Shown: positions 56,332-64,000 of the stretch, in pieces
Position numbering within the stretch: the first letter of the stretch is position 1
How the letters are laid out: each line of letters opens with the position of its first letter
Assembly (NCBI RefSeq): GCF_009811655.1
Contig: NZ_BGJX01000002.1
Location: 124,001 to 188,000, forward strand
Length of the DNA stretch: 64,000 nucleotides
From: Methylosinus sp. Ce-a6
GTDB taxonomy: Bacteria > Pseudomonadota > Alphaproteobacteria > Rhizobiales > Beijerinckiaceae
Direction of reading: 5' to 3'
Notes under the pieces: model-generated
Seen by the model: only the letters and a program-made list of their open reading frames with translations
Databases searched by the model: none
Told to the model about the DNA's origin: nothing
Program-made: the position numbers and the translations under genes

Positions 56332-56946
56332 TCACTCATGCGAGAAAATATCGGTCTCCGGCCAGCCCGCGAGATCGAGCCTCGCCCGCGTCGGCAGGAA
56401 CTCGAAGCAGCGGGCGGCGAGATCGGCGCGGCCCTCGCGGACGAGCATGGCGTCGAGCTTCTCGCGCAGCGCATGGAGATAGAGCACGTCGGAGGCCGCA
56501 TAGGCGAGCTGTGCGTCGGAGAGCGTCGCCGCGCCCCAATCGGAGGACTGCTGCTGCTTGGAGATTTCGACGCCGAGCAGTTCCCGCACGATATCCTTCA
56601 GGCCGTGCCGGTCGGTATAGGTGCGGGCGAGCTTGGAGGCGATCTTGGTGCAATAGACGGGCTCGGCCGTCACGCCGAAGGTCTTGGCCAGAATGGCGAT
56701 GTCGAAGCGCCCGAAATGGAAGAGCTTCAGCACTTTCGGATCGGCGAGGAGGCGCGTCAGATTGGGCGCCTGCGTCTGGCCGGGCGCGATGCGCACGAGA
56801 TCGGCGTCGCCGTCGCCGGAGGAGAGCTGGACGAGGCAGAGCCGGTCGCGATGCGGATTGAGGCCGAGCGTTTCCGTATCGATGGCGACGACCGCGCCGA
56901 GATCGGCGCCGTCCGGCAGATCGCCGGCATGCAGGCGGATGGTCAT
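56332..56946 (-). CDS. RNase D-type 3'-5' exonuclease
   Basis: The 204-residue protein has a DEDDy exonuclease domain: AIDTETLGLNPHRDRLCLVQ, LKLFHFGRFDIAIL, the exonuclease-III block YAASDVLYLHALREKL with the catalytic Tyr-x3-Asp. It is about half the length of RNase D and lacks the HRDC domains. It probably trims tRNA or other structured RNA. It precedes lptC on the same strand; a repeat lies between. Confidence 0.92.
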   Translation of the reverse strand: MTIRLHAGDLPDGADLGAVVAIDTETLGLNPHRDRLCLVQLSSGDGDADLVRIAPGQTQAPNLTRLLADPKVLKLFHFGRFDIAILAKTFGVTAEPVYCTKIASKLARTYTDRHGLKDIVRELLGVEISKQQQSSDWGAATLSDAQLAYAASDVLYLHALREKLDAMLVREGRADLAARCFEFLPTRARLDLAGWPETDIFSHE

Positions 56947-57024
56947 GGGGTTTCTGATTCGCTTTCGTCGTGGTGAGCGACCTTTAGCCGATTTGCGGGG
57001 GCTTTGTCGAAAAGGGCCAGGCGG

Positions 57025-57381
57025 TCAGGCCGCGAGCCATGCGGGATCGACCCGCAACGCCTCGGCGATGAGCGCGAGCGTTTCCGGCGTTCCCTTGCGG
57101 CGGCCGGATTCGAGATCGCTGATATAGCCCTGTCCGAGATTGGTCAGACGAGCGAGTTGCTGCTGAGTCATGTCGCGCCAATTGCGCAGCGCCTCCAAGA
57201 GACTGTCGCCGCGCAGCAGGGCGGCGCCGACCTCCGGCGGGAGGCGCGCGTCATGTCCGGCCGCGAGTTCCGCCTCGCGTTCGTCATAGATGACGACATC
57301 CGCCGCATCTTCCTCCGCCTCGGCCGCGATCAGCCGCATGGCGGCGACAATATCGCTCCCGCACTCGCTCCGGCAAGCCAT
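57025..57381 (-). CDS. XRE-family helix-turn-helix regulator, antitoxin-like
   Basis: The 118-residue protein has an acidic N-terminus (AAEAEEDAADVVIYDEREAE) and a C-terminal HTH_3: LRNWRDMTQQQLARLTNLGQ then GYISDLESGRRKGTPETLAL. This layout is typical of HTH antitoxins of RelE/HigB-type modules, but no toxin is adjacent. It is nine bases after the CYTH gene, so co-transcribed. An alternative ATG at 57339 would shorten it by 14 residues. Confidence 0.85.
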   Translation of the reverse strand: MACRSECGSDIVAAMRLIAAEAEEDAADVVIYDEREAELAAGHDARLPPEVGAALLRGDSLLEALRNWRDMTQQQLARLTNLGQGYISDLESGRRKGTPETLALIAEALRVDPAWLAA

Positions 57382-57390
57382 GATATCGCC

Positions 57391-57864
57391 CTACGGCGCG
57401 TTCCAATAGCCGAACGGCCGCTTCGACAATTCCGAGTTGAAATAACGCGGATCGTCGGAGACCTCGCGGCCGAGCCAGCCGGGGCGGTCGAAGACCTCCT
57501 CCTCCGAGCCGAGCTCGATCTCGGCCAGGATCAGCCCGCCATTCTGGCCCTGGAACACGTCGACGGTCCAGATGTGGCCGCCGAACGTCTCCTCATAGCG
57601 CGTCTTCTCGATGAGCGGCCGCTCGCAGAGCCGATCGAGCATGACCTCGGCGTCCTCCACGGGAATGGGATATTCGAATTCGAAGCGCGAGACGTTGGAG
57701 GCGCGGCCCTTGATCGTCAAAAAGGCGGCGCCGCCGGCGATGCGCACGCGCACCACGCGCTCCTCGGCGCGGGAGAGATAGCCCTGGCGATAGGCGACGC
57801 CGTCGTCGCGCGGCCGCCAGAGCTCGCGCTGGACCAGAAATTTCCGCTCGATCTCGACGCCCAT
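57391..57864 (-). CDS. CYTH-domain triphosphatase-like protein
   Basis: The 157-residue protein starts with the signature GVEIERKFLV (ExExK) and continues RQGYLSRAEERVVRVRIAGG, FLTIKGRASNVSRFEFEYPI and VFQGQNGGLILAEIELGSEE. CYTH enzymes act in a beta-tunnel on triphosphates: inorganic tripolyphosphate, thiamine triphosphate or RNA 5'-triphosphates. All charged positions in the visible motifs are kept. It is preceded by a CYTH-like gene and rtcB on the same strand, and followed by the XRE gene. Confidence 0.93.
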   Translation of the reverse strand: MGVEIERKFLVQRELWRPRDDGVAYRQGYLSRAEERVVRVRIAGGAAFLTIKGRASNVSRFEFEYPIPVEDAEVMLDRLCERPLIEKTRYEETFGGHIWTVDVFQGQNGGLILAEIELGSEEEVFDRPGWLGREVSDDPRYFNSELSKRPFGYWNAP

Positions 57865-57880
57865 TGTCGTCCTCCTCGCA

Positions 57881-58474
57881 TCAGGTCGCGAGCGCCGCGG
57901 CGCGTTCGACGCCTTTGGGAAAATTCACGTTGAGGCGCGGATCGGCGTCGAGCGCGCGCAGCGCCTCGGCGAGGCGCTCCTCGTCCTCGCACTCGAGCGC
58001 GACGCTCTCGATCGGCGTCGGGCCGATCCGCAGCCGCACGAACTCCGCCGCGCAGTCGCGAAAGGCGAAGCACGTTCGCGACTTGCGCACCGCCACGGGC
58101 CGCAGCGCCGGGCATGGCGCGACGATCCCGCCGAGAAAGCGCGCCTCGTCGTAGGAGGCGCCGTCGAGCGGGCGATGGAGAGGAAGCGCCATGGCGGCGG
58201 CGGCCTCGGCGATGCGCGCCGCCGGCAGCGGAAATGAGCCTCGAAAGGCCGGCGTCCAAAGCTCGAGGCCGTCGTCGACGCGCAGCAGGCGCTTCACCTC
58301 GAGCGCGCCGTCGCGAATCTTCGCCGAATGCGGGGTCGTCGAATTCAAGAGATAGATTTCGTCGCTGCGGCGGGGCGGGCTCGTCGGCCAGCCGAGCCTC
58401 GCCTCCAGCGCCGCGAGATCGGCGCCGAAGACGCGCCATTCCCAGCGCGGCGCGGGGGTGGCGGCCGCGCCCAT
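57881..58474 (-). CDS. CYTH-like divergent protein in the rtcB cluster
   Basis: The 197-residue protein is not firmly assigned. The N-terminus WEWRVFGADLAALEARLGW and strand pairs ALEVKRLLRVDDGLELWTPA suggest a divergent CYTH-type tunnel (alternating charged strands), and the C-terminus has DAETRLNVNFPKG-like segment read as RLNVNFPKGVER. The start at MGAAATP overlaps nothing and is two bases after the rtcB stop; an ATG at 58492 is also possible. The gene is directly between rtcB and the CYTH gene. Function inferred only by position. Confidence 0.6.
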   Translation of the reverse strand: MGAAATPAPRWEWRVFGADLAALEARLGWPTSPPRRSDEIYLLNSTTPHSAKIRDGALEVKRLLRVDDGLELWTPAFRGSFPLPAARIAEAAAAMALPLHRPLDGASYDEARFLGGIVAPCPALRPVAVRKSRTCFAFRDCAAEFVRLRIGPTPIESVALECEDEERLAEALRALDADPRLNVNFPKGVERAAALAT

Positions 58475-58476
58475 GC

Positions 58477-59907
58477 TCACCCCTTCACGCAAATGAGCGG
58501 CCGCAGGAATGCGACCTTTTTCGCGAGGCCGGCGGCCTCGGCGCAGTCGACGACGGCGCCGACATCCTTATAGGCGGCCGGCGCTTCCTCGGCGACGCCG
58601 CGCAGCGACGGGCTCTCGACGATGACGCCCTCGGCCCGCAGCCGATCGACGATCTGCCGGCCGCCGAAGGCGCGCGTCGCCGCATGGCGGCTCATGCGCC
58701 GGCCGGCGCCATGGCAAGCGGAGGAGAAGGATTTCGCTTCGCTCGTCGCCGCGCCGGCCAGAACATAGGAGCCTGTCCCCATGCTGCCGCCGATCAGCAC
58801 CGGCTGGCCGGCCGCCGCGAGCGCCGCCGGAAGGCCCGGCGCGCCCGGCCCCAGAGCGCGCGTCGCGCCTTTGCGATGCACGAACAATTCCCGCATCTTC
58901 CCGTCGACCTCGTGCGGCTCCGGCTTACAGGTGTTGTGCGACACGTCGAACATCAGCGGCAACTCGGCTTCGGGAAAGAAGCGGGCGAAGATTTCGCGCG
59001 TCAGATGGCCGATGATCTGGCGATTGGCGAGTGCGCAATTTATCGCCGCGCGCATCGCGCCGAGATAGCGGCGGCCGAGCTCCGATCGGATCGGCGCGCA
59101 GGCGAGCTCGCGGTCGGGCAGCTCGATCCCGTGAGAATCGGCGGCCAGAACCATCTCGCGCAAATATTCCGTGCCGATCTGATGGCCGAGCCCGCGCGAG
59201 CCGCAATGGATGGCGAGACAGCATTCGCCGGGCCGCAAGCCGAAGACCGCGGCCTTTTCCGCGTCGAAAATCTCGGCGACCTCCTGCACTTCGAGATAGT
59301 GGTTGCCGGAACCGAGCGTGCCCATCTCGCGGCGCTGGCGCTTCTTGGCCTGATCGGAGACGGCGGCCGGCTCCGCGCCTTCGACGCGGCCGCCCTCCTC
59401 TATGCGCTCCAGATCCTCTGGGCGTCCGAAGCCCTGCGCGAGCGCCCATTGCGCGCCGCCCGCGAGCATTTCGTCCATCTCCTCGGGCGCGAGCGCGAAT
59501 GTCCCCGTCGAGCCGACGCCGGCGGGAATATGGGCGTAGAGCGCGTCGGCGAGCTGCTGCTGAACGGCGACGATCCTCGCCCGGGAGAGGCCGGTCGGAT
59601 GCAGGCGGACGCCGCAGGACACGTCGAAGCCGACGCCGCCGGCCGAGACCACTCCGCCCGCCTCCGGATCGAATGCGGCGACGCCGCCGATCGGAAAGCC
59701 ATAGCCCCAATGCGCGTCCGGCATGGCGTAGGAGGCGCGCACGATTCCAGGGAGCTTCGCCACATTGGCGACCTGCTCGAAGACCTTGTCGTCCATCTCG
59801 GCGAGGAGCGCCTCGGTCGCGAAGACGATTCCCGGCGCGCGCATCGCCCCGCGAGGCGCGATACGCCATTCCATGTCCGAGATTTTTTCGAAACGCGACA
59901 CATCCAT
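58477..59907 (-). CDS. rtcB: RNA-splicing ligase RtcB
   Basis: The 476-residue GTP- and Mn-dependent ligase joins RNA 2',3'-cyclic phosphate or 3'-phosphate ends to 5'-OH ends. Conserved blocks are MPDAHWGYGFPIGGVAAFD, GGVGFDVSCGVRL (metal Cys), SHNTCKPE and the guanylylated histidine in CHGAGRRMSRHAA. It starts at MDVSRFEK. Its activator archease lies at 2549-2968. It heads a four-gene cluster (rtcB, CYTH-like, CYTH, XRE) that may be an RNA repair operon. Confidence 0.96.
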   Translation of the reverse strand: MDVSRFEKISDMEWRIAPRGAMRAPGIVFATEALLAEMDDKVFEQVANVAKLPGIVRASYAMPDAHWGYGFPIGGVAAFDPEAGGVVSAGGVGFDVSCGVRLHPTGLSRARIVAVQQQLADALYAHIPAGVGSTGTFALAPEEMDEMLAGGAQWALAQGFGRPEDLERIEEGGRVEGAEPAAVSDQAKKRQRREMGTLGSGNHYLEVQEVAEIFDAEKAAVFGLRPGECCLAIHCGSRGLGHQIGTEYLREMVLAADSHGIELPDRELACAPIRSELGRRYLGAMRAAINCALANRQIIGHLTREIFARFFPEAELPLMFDVSHNTCKPEPHEVDGKMRELFVHRKGATRALGPGAPGLPAALAAAGQPVLIGGSMGTGSYVLAGAATSEAKSFSSACHGAGRRMSRHAATRAFGGRQIVDRLRAEGVIVESPSLRGVAEEAPAAYKDVGAVVDCAEAAGLAKKVAFLRPLICVKG

Positions 59908-60145
59908 CGTCTTTGCGTCCCTCGCGCCGTCGTCGCGACATTTAGCGCAGGGCCGGCGAAAGAGGATGCGGAGCGCGACAAGATCGCGGCGCGGAGGCGT
60001 CGTCGCTCGGTTTACGACGAGGAGGGGCGGGACGCGAGCCGAAGCCGGAAGGGTTTAAGCTCGGCCTCGGCGGAGCGCATCTCGCCGATCGCCTGCCGAC
60101 TCGGATGACGGGCGCCCGAGAGAGAAGTGGCGCGTATGAGATGAC

Positions 60146-60230
60146 TGGTGCCCAGGAGAGGACTCGAACCTCCACGGCTTTCACCACTGGTACCTGAAAC
60201 CAGCGCGTCTACCAATTCCGCCACCTGGGC
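60146..60230 (-). tRNA. tRNA-Leu(CAG)
   Basis: The 85-base gene reads GCCCAGGTGGCGGAATTGG at the 5' end and has the TTCGAGTCCT T-arm. The anticodon stem CTGGT/ACCAG encloses loop TTCAGGT, giving anticodon CAG. A variable arm typical of leucine tRNA (about 13 bases) follows. The acceptor stem is 7 of 7 paired, the discriminator is A and the CCA end is encoded. Confidence 0.97.
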
Positions 60231-60416
60231 CCGGCGCTCTCTTACGAGGCGGATGCGCGGCTTGTCAATGGCGGAACGTCACGCCGCTGTCACGTCTCGC
60301 TCACGCTTGCCGGCGCATTCCCTTTCCGGCCAAATCGCGCTAGAGCATCCGCCGGAAACGGGGCGATTTCCTCTGGCGCCCCGGCAATTCGACCTTAATT
60401 CGGCGTGGGGCGAAGA

Positions 60417-61421
60417 ATGAGCGCAGATGTGAACGAGACCGGGCGGCTCGTGACGGTGTTCGGCGGGTCGGGATTCATCGGGCGCCATGTGGTGGCGGCG
60501 CTCGCGCGGGACGGATGGCGCGTGCGCGTCGCCTGCCGCCGGCCGGACCTCGCCTTCTTCCTGCAACCGCTGGGCAAGGTCGGGCAGATCTTCCCCGTGC
60601 AGGCCAATCTGCGCAATCCGGCTTCTGTCGCCGCCGCCGTGCGCGGGGCCGAGGCCGTCGTCAATCTGGTCGGCGTGCTGGCCGAGGGCGGCAAGCAGAA
60701 ATTCTCGAGCCTCCATGCGCAAGGCGCGAAGGCCGTCGCCGAGGCCGCCGTCGCGGCGGGCGCGAAGCATCTCGTCCATATCTCGGCCATCGGCGCGGAT
60801 AAGAATTCCCGTTCCGTCTACGCCCGCACCAAGGCGGAGGGCGAGGAGGCGATTCGCGCCGCTTTCCCCGGCGCGGTGATCTTGCGCCCCTCCGTCGTCT
60901 TCGGCCCGGAGGATCAGCTCTTCAACCGTTTCGCGGCGATCGCGCGCTATCTGCCGGTCGAGCCCATCATCGGCGAGGCGACCCGCTTCCAGCCGGTCTA
61001 TGTGGGCGATGTGGCGCGCGCCGTGGCGCTCGCAGTCGACGGCCGCGCAAAGGCCGGCGCGACCTATGAGCTCGGCGGCCCGGAGGTGAGGACCTTCCGC
61101 GAGATCGTCGAATATGCGCTGAAAGTCGCCGAGCGCGACGTCAAGATTCTGCCGCTCTCCTTCGCGACCGGGGCGCTCGTCGCGCGCGTCACGCAGACGC
61201 TGCACGGGCTGACGCTCGGCCTCTTCCCGAGCCTGCTGACGACGACCGTCGATCAGGTGGAGATGCTGCGCCATGACAATGTCGTCTCCGCCGAGGCCAA
61301 GGCGGCCGGGCTGACGCTGGAGGGGCTGGGCGTCACGCCGACGGCGATCGAGGCGATCGTCCCCTCCTATCTCTACCGCTTCCGCAAGACCGGCCAGTAT
61401 CAGGCGCAGCGGCTCGCCTGA
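60417..61421 (+). CDS. Complex I NDUFA9-like SDR-type protein
   Basis: The 334-residue atypical short-chain dehydrogenase starts VTVFGGSGFIGRHVVAALAR (NAD(P) loop GGSGFIG) and has VARTKAEGEEAIRAA-like segment read as VYARTKAEGEEAI, ILRPSVVFGPEDQLFN and FQPVYVGDVARAVALA. It resembles the NDUFA9 subunit/assembly factor of respiratory complex I found in alphaproteobacteria. It binds NADPH but is not thought catalytic. The ATG at 60417 (MSADVNE) is chosen. Confidence 0.92.
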   Translation: MSADVNETGRLVTVFGGSGFIGRHVVAALARDGWRVRVACRRPDLAFFLQPLGKVGQIFPVQANLRNPASVAAAVRGAEAVVNLVGVLAEGGKQKFSSLHAQGAKAVAEAAVAAGAKHLVHISAIGADKNSRSVYARTKAEGEEAIRAAFPGAVILRPSVVFGPEDQLFNRFAAIARYLPVEPIIGEATRFQPVYVGDVARAVALAVDGRAKAGATYELGGPEVRTFREIVEYALKVAERDVKILPLSFATGALVARVTQTLHGLTLGLFPSLLTTTVDQVEMLRHDNVVSAEAKAAGLTLEGLGVTPTAIEAIVPSYLYRFRKTGQYQAQRLA

Positions 61422-61452
61422 GCCGCGCCGCCGTCAGCGCGCCCGCGCTTCG

Positions 61453-61591
61453 GAGTCTTTCCATGGTTCATTGAAGCACGGAAAGACTCTCGGCTTTTGT
61501 TTTGACGCGCTTCCGGACGCCGAACCGGCGTCCACTTCGGCTGGAAACGCTCTTGGCTTTTGTTTTGACGCGTTTCCGGACGCCGAACGCG
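61453..61591. repeat. Family A repeat with hairpin and truncated second copy
   Basis: A perfect hairpin GAGTCTTTCC...GGAAAGACTC is followed by a full 62-base core (61491-61552) and a truncated second copy. The truncated end (GACGCCGAACGCG) is directly followed by the TGA stop of the EI24-like gene on the minus strand. Confidence 0.87.
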
Positions 61592-62263
61592 TCAAGCGCG
61601 GGCCGGCGGGACGGCCAGCATCCTGTGCATACGCACCATGAAGGCGACGCCGAACAGCGGGGTGAACAGATTGAGCCCCGGCACGGCGACGAAGCCGGCG
61701 ATGAACAGGCCCGCGAGAAACAGCGTCGTCGCATGGCGGCGGGTCAATTCGCGGGCTTCCGCGAGCGAGCGATAACGCGTCGCCGCGAAGGCGAAATATT
61801 CCCGGCCGAACAAATAGGCGTTGGCGAGCACGAAGACGATGGCGTTGACGCCCGGCACGAGCAGCAACAAAAGCGCGACGAGATTGACGCCCGCCGAGAC
61901 CAGCGCGAAGCGCAGCGCCATGACCATCGCCTGACCGGCCGGCAGCGGGCGGCCGCGCGGCCCGTGCGGATCGATCCCCGTTTCGACGATATCTGCGAGA
62001 TCGTCGAGGAAAAATCCGGCGACGAGAACGGAGATCGGCGCGATGAGAAAGGCGAGGCCGAGGACGAGCCCGGCGCCGGTCGCGAAGGAAACGATCGTCC
62101 GCACCCAATAATTGTCGGCGGTGAGAAAGGAGAGCGCCAGCCGGTCGAGCCCCGCCCAGGCGAGCGCCAGCAGGACGAATGTCAGGCCGAGGCTCTTGAG
62201 CAGGACATTGCGGAAGGGCGGCGAGAAGATTTGACGGACGGCGTCCAGGGCGGCTTGCAGCAT
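61592..62263 (-). CDS. EI24/CysZ-type membrane protein
   Basis: The 223-residue protein has about four membrane segments and the EI24 pattern PISVLVAGFFLDDLADIVET (loop after TM2) and LLLLLVPGVNAIVFVLANAY, then REYFAFAATR and RRHATTLFLAGLFIAG. CysZ relatives import sulfate into the cytosol; alphaproteobacterial EI24 proteins have no proven substrate. The start at MLQAALDAVRQIFSP fits the family; the upstream frame crosses the methyltransferase gene on the other strand and is rejected. Confidence 0.87.
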   Translation of the reverse strand: MLQAALDAVRQIFSPPFRNVLLKSLGLTFVLLALAWAGLDRLALSFLTADNYWVRTIVSFATGAGLVLGLAFLIAPISVLVAGFFLDDLADIVETGIDPHGPRGRPLPAGQAMVMALRFALVSAGVNLVALLLLLVPGVNAIVFVLANAYLFGREYFAFAATRYRSLAEARELTRRHATTLFLAGLFIAGFVAVPGLNLFTPLFGVAFMVRMHRMLAVPPARA

Positions 62264-62428
62264 GAGGGCTCCGAGGCGAAAGTCGCCGTCAACATGGGGG
62301 GATGCGGCCGCGGGCGCAAGCCGCGCTGGTCGCGCGCGAAGATGCGAGGCGGCGGCGCAGGCGGGCGCCGTCGGGGAATTTGTGCTAGGGGCACGGGCGG
62401 CCCGGATTCGAAAGGCGAGGTCTCGGCA

Positions 62429-63235
62429 TTGATTGGACGACATTGGTTCAGACGGCGCCCCCGCTCCGAGGAGGTTCCGATCTCCGATCTGTTTTCGGGC
62501 GAGGAGACGCGCGCGCCGTCCTTTCAGAACGCCGTCGACGCGATTCCGGGCTGGAACTGTCATTTTCCAGTCGAATACGGCCTCACCGCCGGCCGGCTGC
62601 CGGCCTTTCACGATCCGCGCATCACCTGGGCCATCGAGCGCTACGGCGATCTCACCGGTCGCAAGGCGCTGGAGCTCGGCCCGCTGGAGGCGGCGCACAC
62701 CTATATGCTGGCGAGCGCGGGCGCGCATGTGGACGCGGTGGAGGCGAACCGGCTCGCCTTTTTGAAGTGTCTGGTGACGCGGGAAATTCTCGATTTTCCC
62801 AACACCCGCTTCTATCTCGGCGATTTCGTGCAATGGCTCGAGCAGACCGACGAGCGCTATGATCTCATCGTCGCGAGCGGCGTGCTCTATCACATGCGCG
62901 AGCCCTTGCGGCTGCTGCGCGCCATGTCGGAACGCGCCGATGCGATCTATCTGTGGACGGTCATGGTCGAGGACGACAGCCTCGAACACAGTTCGGTCGA
63001 GCGATTCGAGGGCATGGACGTGCGTCTCTATAGGCGCGGCTATGGCGATCGCAGCGTCGCCTTTTGCGGAGGCGCGATGGATTTCCCCAATTGGATGCAC
63101 AAGGACGATATTCTCGCCGTGCTCCGGGCGCTCGGCTATTGCGAGATCGCGGTGCACGCCGACGACCCCGGACGCGCAGTCAATGTCCTTCCGACCTTTT
63201 CCGTATTCGCCAGACGAAGCCGCGCCGCCGGCTGA
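62429..63235 (+). CDS. Class I SAM-dependent methyltransferase
   Basis: The 268-residue protein has motif I ALELGPLEAAHTYMLA, motif II-like HVDAVEANRLAFLKC and VASGVLYHMREPLRLL. The N-terminal 60 residues (FRRRPRSEEVPISDLFSGEE) and C-terminal segment are atypical of small-molecule methyltransferases and resemble those near glycan or lipid clusters. The start is a TTG preceded by GGCGAGG; no in-frame ATG precedes the domain without crossing the EI24 gene. Substrate is unknown. Another methyltransferase gene starts 87 bases downstream. Confidence 0.85.
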   Translation: MIGRHWFRRRPRSEEVPISDLFSGEETRAPSFQNAVDAIPGWNCHFPVEYGLTAGRLPAFHDPRITWAIERYGDLTGRKALELGPLEAAHTYMLASAGAHVDAVEANRLAFLKCLVTREILDFPNTRFYLGDFVQWLEQTDERYDLIVASGVLYHMREPLRLLRAMSERADAIYLWTVMVEDDSLEHSSVERFEGMDVRLYRRGYGDRSVAFCGGAMDFPNWMHKDDILAVLRALGYCEIAVHADDPGRAVNVLPTFSVFARRSRAAG

Positions 63236-63322
63236 GACGGCCAGAGATTTCGTCGCCTGATCCGACAGGCGCGCGCTCGAGCCAAAAACGCGCGAGCGGG
63301 CGTCTCTTCACAGAGGAATGGT

Positions 63323-64000
63323 ATGAGCATTCAGGACAACGCCAAGCGGCTCCCCATCGGCAGACGCATCTTGCGCGCGCTTCGCTCCCTCGTCGGGTTG
63401 AAGAACGAGCCGCTCCCGGTCGAACACGTCAAGCTCAACCGCAGTCAATACAAGACCATCTGGAACTCCGTCTCGGTCTCCGAAAACGACGCGAAAATGG
63501 CCGTCAGCGGCTATATCGACGAAGATCTGTATCGGCAGATGGGCGAGGGCACGCGCGACATGCTCACCTCCTTCGTGGGCGTCGGGCCGGACGATGTGGT
63601 GCTGGAGATCGGCGCCGGCGTCGGCCGCGTCGGCGCGGCCCTCGCGCCGATCTGCAAGGAATGGATCGGCGTCGACGTCGCCGAGAACATGCTCGGCCAT
63701 ATTCGCCAGCGGCTCGCTTCTTTCGACAATGTGCGCACCGTGGCGAGCAGCGGCTTCGACCTCTCCGCCGTGCCGGACGCCTCCGTCGACGTCGTCTACA
63801 GCACGGTCGTCTTCATGCATCTCGAGGAGTGGGATCGCTACAGCTATATCAAGGAAGGCTTCCGCATTCTGCGGCCGGGCGGACGCATGCTCGTCGACAA
63901 TGTCGACATCACCTCCGATCTCGGCTGGAAATTCTTCGAGGAGCATTGCGCGGTGCCGCCGCTTGAGCGGCCGGCGCAGATCAGCAAGACCTCGACGCCG
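63323..64000 (+). CDS. Class I SAM-dependent methyltransferase (cut by window edge)
   Basis: The 226 visible residues include a polar N-terminus and a methyltransferase domain with motif I VVLEIGAGVGRVGAALAPIC, WIGVDVAENML, VDVVYSTVVFMHLEEWDRY and LRPGGRMLVDN. GAGGAATGGT precedes the ATG. The 3' part is outside the window. It follows another methyltransferase, suggesting a surface polysaccharide or lipid modification locus extending right, which is inference. Confidence 0.88.
   Translation, partial: MSIQDNAKRLPIGRRILRALRSLVGLKNEPLPVEHVKLNRSQYKTIWNSVSVSENDAKMAVSGYIDEDLYRQMGEGTRDMLTSFVGVGPDDVVLEIGAGVGRVGAALAPICKEWIGVDVAENMLGHIRQRLASFDNVRTVASSGFDLSAVPDASVDVVYSTVVFMHLEEWDRYSYIKEGFRILRPGGRMLVDNVDITSDLGWKFFEEHCAVPPLERPAQISKTSTP

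Noticed and set aside
58114..60108. 664-codon plus-strand frame antisense to rtcB
   Set aside because: Shadow of rtcB and the CYTH-like gene; no family features.
61502..62428. N-terminal extension of the methyltransferase back to 61502
   Set aside because: It would lie entirely over the EI24-like gene on the other strand and a repeat; the TTG at 62429 has a ribosome binding site.

Overview
The window is one stretch of a GC-rich (roughly two-thirds G+C) alphaproteobacterial chromosome, most likely Hyphomicrobiales (Rhizobiales). A MucR-type regulator, an NDUFA9-like complex I protein, the rnd-lptC-lptA order, the succinylase lysine route (DapD) and dispersed short palindromic repeats all fit this. 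Placement near the methanotrophs Methylosinus/Methylocystis is an impression only: no methane- or methanol-oxidation gene is present. I see no phage, IS transposase, rRNA operon or CRISPR array. It reads as core chromosome with small accessory inserts, namely three toxin-antitoxin loci and many non-coding repeats.

Layout. 0-14.6 kb: envelope hypotheticals, an NTF2-like protein, archease, FtsH, a tail-to-tail hicA/hicB pair, leuB, secG, pyrG, a NarL-type sensor kinase/regulator pair, a DsbA-like protein and a GNAT. 14.6-25.6 kb: a CorC-like protein, a fused AroK-AroB enzyme, NUDIX/PhzF/two NTF2-like genes, then branched-chain amino acid genes (ilvC, ilvH, ilvB) interrupted by mazEF. ilvB has a leader that looks like a classical attenuator. 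25.9-33 kb: a YqhA protein, a PhnA-like protein, an HlyD/ATPase/permease export operon, a second (co-directional) hicAB, and dapD. 33.3-35.4 kb: an operon of a His/Cys-rich secreted peptide, a DUF692 (MNIO) enzyme and a DUF2063 partner, i.e. a bufferin-type metal-binding RiPP system. 35.5-44 kb: hydroxyisobutyrate-dehydrogenase family protein, orphan solute-binding protein, moaA, L,D-transpeptidase, mucR, a Rieske-flavoprotein fusion, a CarS-like membrane enzyme and a phosphoesterase.

44.3-54.6 kb looks like a stress and nucleotide-salvage island: Hsp20, an endonuclease/exonuclease/phosphatase-fold protein, nicotinamidase, a COG2187 kinase-like protein, nicotinate phosphoribosyltransferase translationally coupled to a PRPP synthetase with an extra N-terminal PAS-like domain, an alpha/beta hydrolase, an HPF-cold-shock fusion, a phosphoribosyltransferase, alanine dehydrogenase and a YbhB-like protein. 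PncA and PncB with a dedicated PRPP source would form a complete Preiss-Handler entry to NAD. 54.8-64 kb: lptA-lptC, an RNase D-type exonuclease, a cluster of XRE, CYTH, CYTH-like and RtcB RNA ligase genes, tRNA-Leu(CAG), an NDUFA9-like protein, an EI24/CysZ-type membrane protein and two methyltransferases.

A recurring theme is families of dispersed palindromic repeats placed exactly at gene 3' ends. In several cases the element boundary supplies the stop codon.
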